Below the pieces are notes generated by a model, which was given only the letters and a program-made list of their open reading frames with translations, did not search any database and had not been told where the DNA came from. A stretch of DNA of 64,000 nucleotides, from the NCBI GenBank assembly GCA_965250195.1, contig OZ252295.1, positions 1,550,001 to 1,614,000 on the forward strand. The letters are read 5' to 3'. Numbering within the stretch: the stretch's first letter is position 1; each line of letters opens with the position of its first letter. Source of the DNA: CAUZIR01 sp965250195. GTDB taxonomy: Bacteria; Chloroflexota; Dehalococcoidia; Lucifugimonadales; UBA2962. A program made the translations under genes and the position numbers. Positions 60,650-64,000 of the stretch are shown piece by piece.

Positions 60650-61717
60650 CTACGGCTCCAACGGGCCGAAATTGCCGCCCGTGCCGTCGGTTCCTTCGTT
60701 TGTCAGGGGGAGGAATTGGAGCAGGTTGCCGCCCGATTCGTCGGCGATGATGTACTTGGTGATGCCGGGCAGGATCTCTTCCATTGCCTCTAGGTAGAGC
60801 CGCTGCCGGGTCACGTCCTTCGACTTGCGGTACTCGGTCAGGACGGCGAGGAAGCGCTCGGACTGGCCCGTCGCGTCCGCGACCTTCTCCTGTTTGAAGG
60901 CCTCGGCCAACTCCAAGACGCGCTGTGCCTCGCCCTCGGCCCTGGGCAGGATGTCCGCCTCGTAGGCCTGGGCCAGGTTGACGATGCGGTCCTTGTCCTC
61001 ACGGGCCCGGACGACGTCGTCGAATGCGTCCTGCACCTGCGAGGGAGGCCGGACGTTCTGCAGCTTGACCTCGGTGACGTTGATGCCCGTCTCGTAGACG
61101 TCTAAGAGACGCTGTAGCTCCGCCCGGGTGTCGGCCTGGACGGCCTCTTTCTCGGTGGTCAGCACGTCGTCGATGACGCGCTGGCCCACCACCAATCGCA
61201 GGGCGGACTCGGCGGCGCCCTTTATTACGGCACCCCCGGGATCAACCACCCGGAAAAGGAAGTTCTCGACGTCTTTTACGTTGTATTGCACCAGCAGCTG
61301 GACGTCAACGATGTTGGTGTCCCCGCTGATCATGAGCGACTCTACGGGGATAGGGGTGTTGCCCCGGATGCCCAGCTCCAGCCGCCTGATCTCGTCTACC
61401 TGGACGATGCTCTTGGTGCCGATGGGGGCAGGGAAGTACCAGTGCAGCCCCGGCTCGGTGCCACCGATGAAGCTATTCGACTCGCCTCGTTGGAAAATAC
61501 CGAACTTGCGGAGTGCGGCCTGCTCGCCCGGCTGCACGGTGTAGAAACCGGTCGCGAGCCAGATGATGAAGGCCAGGGTGAAGATGCCGAAGATGAAGAG
61601 CCCCAGGCCCTTGCCGCGTACCGCGCCACCGCCACCGCGATTGCCGAATATCGACCGGAGTTTTTCGGCCACCTGGTCGAAATTGATCTCCGGCTGTTCC
61701 TGCTGGTTGGGGTTCAT
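60650..61717 (-). CDS. hflK: HflK-like SPFH protein
   Basis: Partner of HflC. The 355-residue protein has the Gly-rich cytosolic start (GNRGGGGAVRGKGLG), one membrane helix (LFIFGIFTLAFIIWLATGF), YTVQPGEQAALRKFGIFQRG, GLHWYFPAPIGT, and the VSRVSRVV-like VRPPSQVQDAFDDVVRARED helix. The tail after the coiled coil is PLTNEGTDGTGGNFGP. It overlaps the preceding metalloprotease stop by four bases (ATGA) and precedes hflC by three bases. Confidence 0.93.
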   Translation of the reverse strand: MNPNQQEQPEINFDQVAEKLRSIFGNRGGGGAVRGKGLGLFIFGIFTLAFIIWLATGFYTVQPGEQAALRKFGIFQRGESNSFIGGTEPGLHWYFPAPIGTKSIVQVDEIRRLELGIRGNTPIPVESLMISGDTNIVDVQLLVQYNVKDVENFLFRVVDPGGAVIKGAAESALRLVVGQRVIDDVLTTEKEAVQADTRAELQRLLDVYETGINVTEVKLQNVRPPSQVQDAFDDVVRAREDKDRIVNLAQAYEADILPRAEGEAQRVLELAEAFKQEKVADATGQSERFLAVLTEYRKSKDVTRQRLYLEAMEEILPGITKYIIADESGGNLLQFLPLTNEGTDGTGGNFGPLEP

Positions 61718-63267
61718 GAGTAAAAAGAGACGGCCCGCCGACCCGGCTCACCGGGTCCGACCATACTTGTTTCGTCCGACCGCCTAGGGTCCAGCGACGA
61801 CGCAAAAGATGTTACCACGTTGTGAACTTCTTCTTTGTCTGGTTCGTCTGCTATGGACGACACGTCCCGGTCTGGTTCGTCTGCTATAGACGACACGCTC
61901 TCTGCCCTCAGGGCGTCGAGTTCGGCCAGGAAATCCGCGTAGCTTGAGATGGACGACACCCGGTCGATAAACGAGCCCAGGTCGGGCGACAGGTCTCTAT
62001 ACTCTCGCACCTGGCCTCCAACGGGACTGGCCGACGCCCCGCTCTCGGCGTAGGTGCCGTTGAAGGCGAAGTACGCCTGGTTCAGCTTGCGTATGTTGAA
62101 CCCGTTGGCCTCGAACACCCCTCGGCGCGCTTCCATATAAGCCTCGGCGTCGACTGTCTTGCCGTCCGCCAGCAGTTCGTCGGTCCGCAATCGCGTGACG
62201 CGCATTTCTGCCTGAAAATCAAAAGTTTTTTCTTTGTCTGGTTCGTCTGCAATAGACGACACTCTGATGTCTCGTTCGTCCGCTGGTTGCTCAGGCCCGA
62301 CAAGGCCGCCGAGCATTACGAATGCCCGGTCGCCCATCTCCCGTCCTATCAGGTCCGCGATAGTCTCGTTAAGTGTCTGCATTTCCCCCGAGTCGAACAT
62401 GTTGAAGCCCAGCGGCCGGAAAAACAGGTAGTGGTGCAACCACTCGTGCGCCGCCAACTGGAGCGTCCACCTCAGACCCCTGTCGCTGAAGATGGAGGCC
62501 GGGTAGGTCGCCACTCCGCCGATGGGTATAACGAGCGCCGAGAGGTTTTGTTGGGCCTCCAGCGTTTCCTCGATGGCAACGCTTTCAGCGAGCGTTGTGC
62601 TGGGTCTCAGCAATGCTTCGTCGCCCCGCTCTATACGGTCACGAGGCGAGGTGATCAGGGCGTAGGGCGGCCGGGTGAGCAAGAAGTCAACGGGCGGGAA
62701 GATGAGGCCGCCAATGGAAGAAAGGCCCTCCTCAACGATGACCGCGCTTATGATGCCCTCGAGCGTCTCCTCGACGTCGGCCCGCAGGCGCTCCCGGCTT
62801 CGGTCCAGGGCCTCCATCTGCGCTTTCAACTGCTCCAACTCAGCTTCGCTTTTTTCTCTTTTGCCTCTTCTCTCTCCGGCGTCCCCGTTCGCCAGCTCGT
62901 CTGCGATCGCCAGCTCATCCGCGATCGCCGCTCGGGCGGCCGTCAGGGCGAAGTAATCGTCCACTTTCTGCGCTTTCTCGTCGGGAGTATCGGAGGCCCA
63001 GGGGAACACGGAGACGGCCCGGTGAACCCACTTGTCGAGGAAATTGGACAGCTCCCACTGCACCAGGCTGTAGAGGTGGGGGGATGCGACTCGCTCGGCG
63101 ACGTTGAGCCGCAATACGTCGGCGGTAAAAAGTATCGAGGACAAAAGCAGCAAGATCAGCAACGCCTTGGCGCCCTTCGAAAGAAAACTGCGCAATCGAA
63201 GTTTGGGACCCAGGCGCGGCCAACCCAGGCGGGGCCGAGTGCTAGACTCTGTGCTCTGAATTTCCAT
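61714..63267 (-). CDS. Membrane-anchored HExxH metalloprotease-like protein, coupled to hflKC
   Basis: A 517-residue protein of no family I recognise. It has a basic N-terminus, one membrane helix (about 33-49), a coiled-coil region (138-166), and a zincin motif AAHEWLHHY with His274, Glu275 and His278, plus a possible third ligand Glu301 in LNETIADLIGREMG. The C-terminal part contains three copies of VSSIADEPD (residues 336, 458 and 469 onwards) encoded by a palindromic DNA repeat. ATG 63267 is chosen as the first start before the basic n-region. It begins the operon that continues into hflK, so it may act with the HflKC-FtsH system, which is inference. Confidence 0.8.
   Translation of the reverse strand: MEIQSTESSTRPRLGWPRLGPKLRLRSFLSKGAKALLILLLLSSILFTADVLRLNVAERVASPHLYSLVQWELSNFLDKWVHRAVSVFPWASDTPDEKAQKVDDYFALTAARAAIADELAIADELANGDAGERRGKREKSEAELEQLKAQMEALDRSRERLRADVEETLEGIISAVIVEEGLSSIGGLIFPPVDFLLTRPPYALITSPRDRIERGDEALLRPSTTLAESVAIEETLEAQQNLSALVIPIGGVATYPASIFSDRGLRWTLQLAAHEWLHHYLFFRPLGFNMFDSGEMQTLNETIADLIGREMGDRAFVMLGGLVGPEQPADERDIRVSSIADEPDKEKTFDFQAEMRVTRLRTDELLADGKTVDAEAYMEARRGVFEANGFNIRKLNQAYFAFNGTYAESGASASPVGGQVREYRDLSPDLGSFIDRVSSISSYADFLAELDALRAESVSSIADEPDRDVSSIADEPDKEEVHNVVTSFASSLDPRRSDETSMVGPGEPGRRAVSFYS
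61832..61863 (-). repeat. Coding palindromic repeat, copy C
   Basis: The minus strand contains the 27-bp core (GTGTCGTCCATAGCAGACGA followed by ACCAGAC) plus AAAGA. TCGTCC/AGACGA are near-complementary arms. It encodes VSSIADEPDK near the protein C-terminus. Confidence 0.85.
61870..61896 (-). repeat. Coding palindromic repeat, copy B
   Basis: Same 27-bp core (GTGTCGTCTATAGCAGACGA then ACCAGAC) with perfect TCGTCT/AGACGA arms, only 6 bp from copy C. It encodes VSSIADEPD. Confidence 0.85.
62231..62262 (-). repeat. Coding palindromic repeat, copy A
   Basis: Core GTGTCGTCTATTGCAGACGA then ACCAGAC, sharing the AAAGA extension with copy C. It lies about 370 bp from the other two in the same gene and reading frame, encoding VSSIADEPDK. 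Confidence 0.85.
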
Positions 63268-63307
63268 AGGCGTACCTATTTTATAAATACGCTCCCGCGC
63301 TAATAAC

Positions 63308-63325
63308 GGTGTTGCCGGAAACACC
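63308..63325. promoter_or_regulatory. Inverted repeat in the divergent metalloprotease / Gfo-Idh-MocA promoter region
   Basis: GGTGTT and AACACC arms flank a six-base centre in the 78-bp gap between divergent genes. TATAAA-type (minus) and TATATA-type (plus) -10-like boxes lie on either side. It could be an operator shared by both genes. Confidence 0.4.
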
Positions 63326-63345
63326 CTATATAGGAGGACCGGACC

Positions 63346-64000
63346 GTGAGCCTATCCATTTGTTTTGTGGGATGCGGCGAGTACGCCAAAGACGTGCTGG
63401 ACCAGATCGACGCCGGTAAGCCGGACGGCATGGCGGTAGACGACATTGAGCTGTACTTCGCCAGCCGGGACGTGAGCAAGGCCGAGCAGTTCTGCAAACA
63501 GTACGGCGGCGTCGGCTTTTTCGGTTCTTACGAGGAGGCAGCAGCAGACGCACGAGTGGACGCGCTCTACTTCTTGACCCCCCATCACCTGCATTTGGAG
63601 GGCGCTCAGCTGGCTGTCAAGCATGGCAAGCAGGTCCTGATGGAAAAGCCCATCGGCCGCTATCCGGACGAGGCACGGGAACTGATCGAGACGGTCCGGG
63701 CCGCCGGGCTGACGCTGATGATCGCCGAGAACTTCCGCTTCGTGCCGACGGTGCTCAAGGCCAAGGAGCTGATAGAAGAAGGCGCCATCGGCGACGCGCG
63801 GCTGGTGCAGGTGCAACGTGAACTCGACGTCTTTACCGGGGGCGTCTTCGGTTCGGCGGACAATTTTGCCGCCGACGAGTGGCGCAATGACCCGGAGAAG
63901 GCCGGGGGAGGCCTGTTTCAGGACGGCGGCATCCATGACGTGGACGCCATGGTGAATCTGGGGGGCATGCCGACTACCGTCTACGCGGTCGTACCGACGG
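63346..64000 (+). CDS. Gfo/Idh/MocA-family oxidoreductase, C-terminus outside the window
   Basis: The first 218 residues are visible. After GTG 63346 (AGGAGG eight bases before) comes ICFVGCGEYAKDVLDQIDAG, the nucleotide fold with the GCGEY variant of GxGxxG, then VDALYFLTPHHLHLEGAQLA, the signature VLMEKPIGRYPDEARELIE with the conserved EKP Lys, IAENFRFVPTVLKAKELIEE and GGGLFQDGGIHDVDAMVNLG with the catalytic Asp/His. Members oxidise or epimerise sugars and inositols with NAD(P); the substrate is unknown. The frame is open to the window end. Confidence 0.9.
   Translation, partial: MSLSICFVGCGEYAKDVLDQIDAGKPDGMAVDDIELYFASRDVSKAEQFCKQYGGVGFFGSYEEAAADARVDALYFLTPHHLHLEGAQLAVKHGKQVLMEKPIGRYPDEARELIETVRAAGLTLMIAENFRFVPTVLKAKELIEEGAIGDARLVQVQRELDVFTGGVFGSADNFAADEWRNDPEKAGGGLFQDGGIHDVDAMVNLGGMPTTVYAVVPT

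Overview
The window reads as one contiguous, GC-rich bacterial chromosome segment with dense gene packing, ATGA-type overlaps and frequent TTG/GTG starts. No phage, insertion sequence or CRISPR array was seen. The gene set suggests a free-living aerobic member of the Chloroflexota, perhaps a Dehalococcoidia or SAR202-like lineage: a caa3/aa3-type oxidase with heme A genes, a Ycf45-like R3H ATPase, PdxS/PdxT with a MocR regulator, PPi-type phosphofructokinase, an HpnB-like glycosyltransferase, and LLM, Gfo/Idh/MocA and amidohydrolase enzymes. That placement is inference from gene content.

Layout. 1-6040 (minus): a SAM-cycle and methionine-salvage operon (MtnA-like N-domain, mtnP, rhodanese, PfkB kinase, ahcY, hotdog thioesterase, metK, start of a phosphohexomutase) behind a consensus promoter, a SAM-I riboswitch and an intrinsic terminator. 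6164-17522: RidA, PPi-PFK, acyl-CoA ligase, Kelch lipoprotein, amine/amino-acid oxidase, class III aminotransferase, HtrA protease, LLM flavoenzyme, Holliday-resolvase-like protein and HpnB. 17765-18988: a broken exported protein with calcium-binding repeats, then tRNA-Lys. 19272-27307: ctaA, ctaB, the four oxidase subunits, CtaG and SCO. 27389-31789: infC-rpmI-rplT and thrS, separated by an oppositely oriented glutaredoxin-thioredoxin reductase fusion. 31828-36725: an amidohydrolase, dehydrogenase and epimerase group containing one selenoprotein, followed by a second selenoprotein next to rnc. 37452-49818: glyA, hpf, glycosyltransferase and GNAT genes, PHP phosphatase, tmk, R3H ATPase, pdxT and pdxS. 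50043-55407: pdxR, then gap, eno, a LOG-like gene and an SDR. 55436-63267 (minus): metalloprotease, hflK, hflC, ybeY, dnaX, ybaB, recR, recO. 63346-end: a truncated Gfo/Idh/MocA oxidoreductase.

Most notable. Two genes carry an in-frame UGA exactly where a redox cysteine is expected, and each has a good start upstream and a hairpin just downstream: a SelW/Rdx-like CxxU protein (33529-33804) and a DsbA/FrnE-like UPYV protein (36111-36725). Ordinary gene calling would truncate both. UGA is a normal stop elsewhere in the window, so selenocysteine recoding is the best reading. Other oddities are a lone MtnA N-terminal domain under SAM control, a PdxR-type regulator with arginine in place of the PLP-binding lysine, an AUA start for infC, a 27-bp palindromic repeat reused inside a metalloprotease gene translationally coupled to hflK, and an HflC with an extra C-terminal domain.
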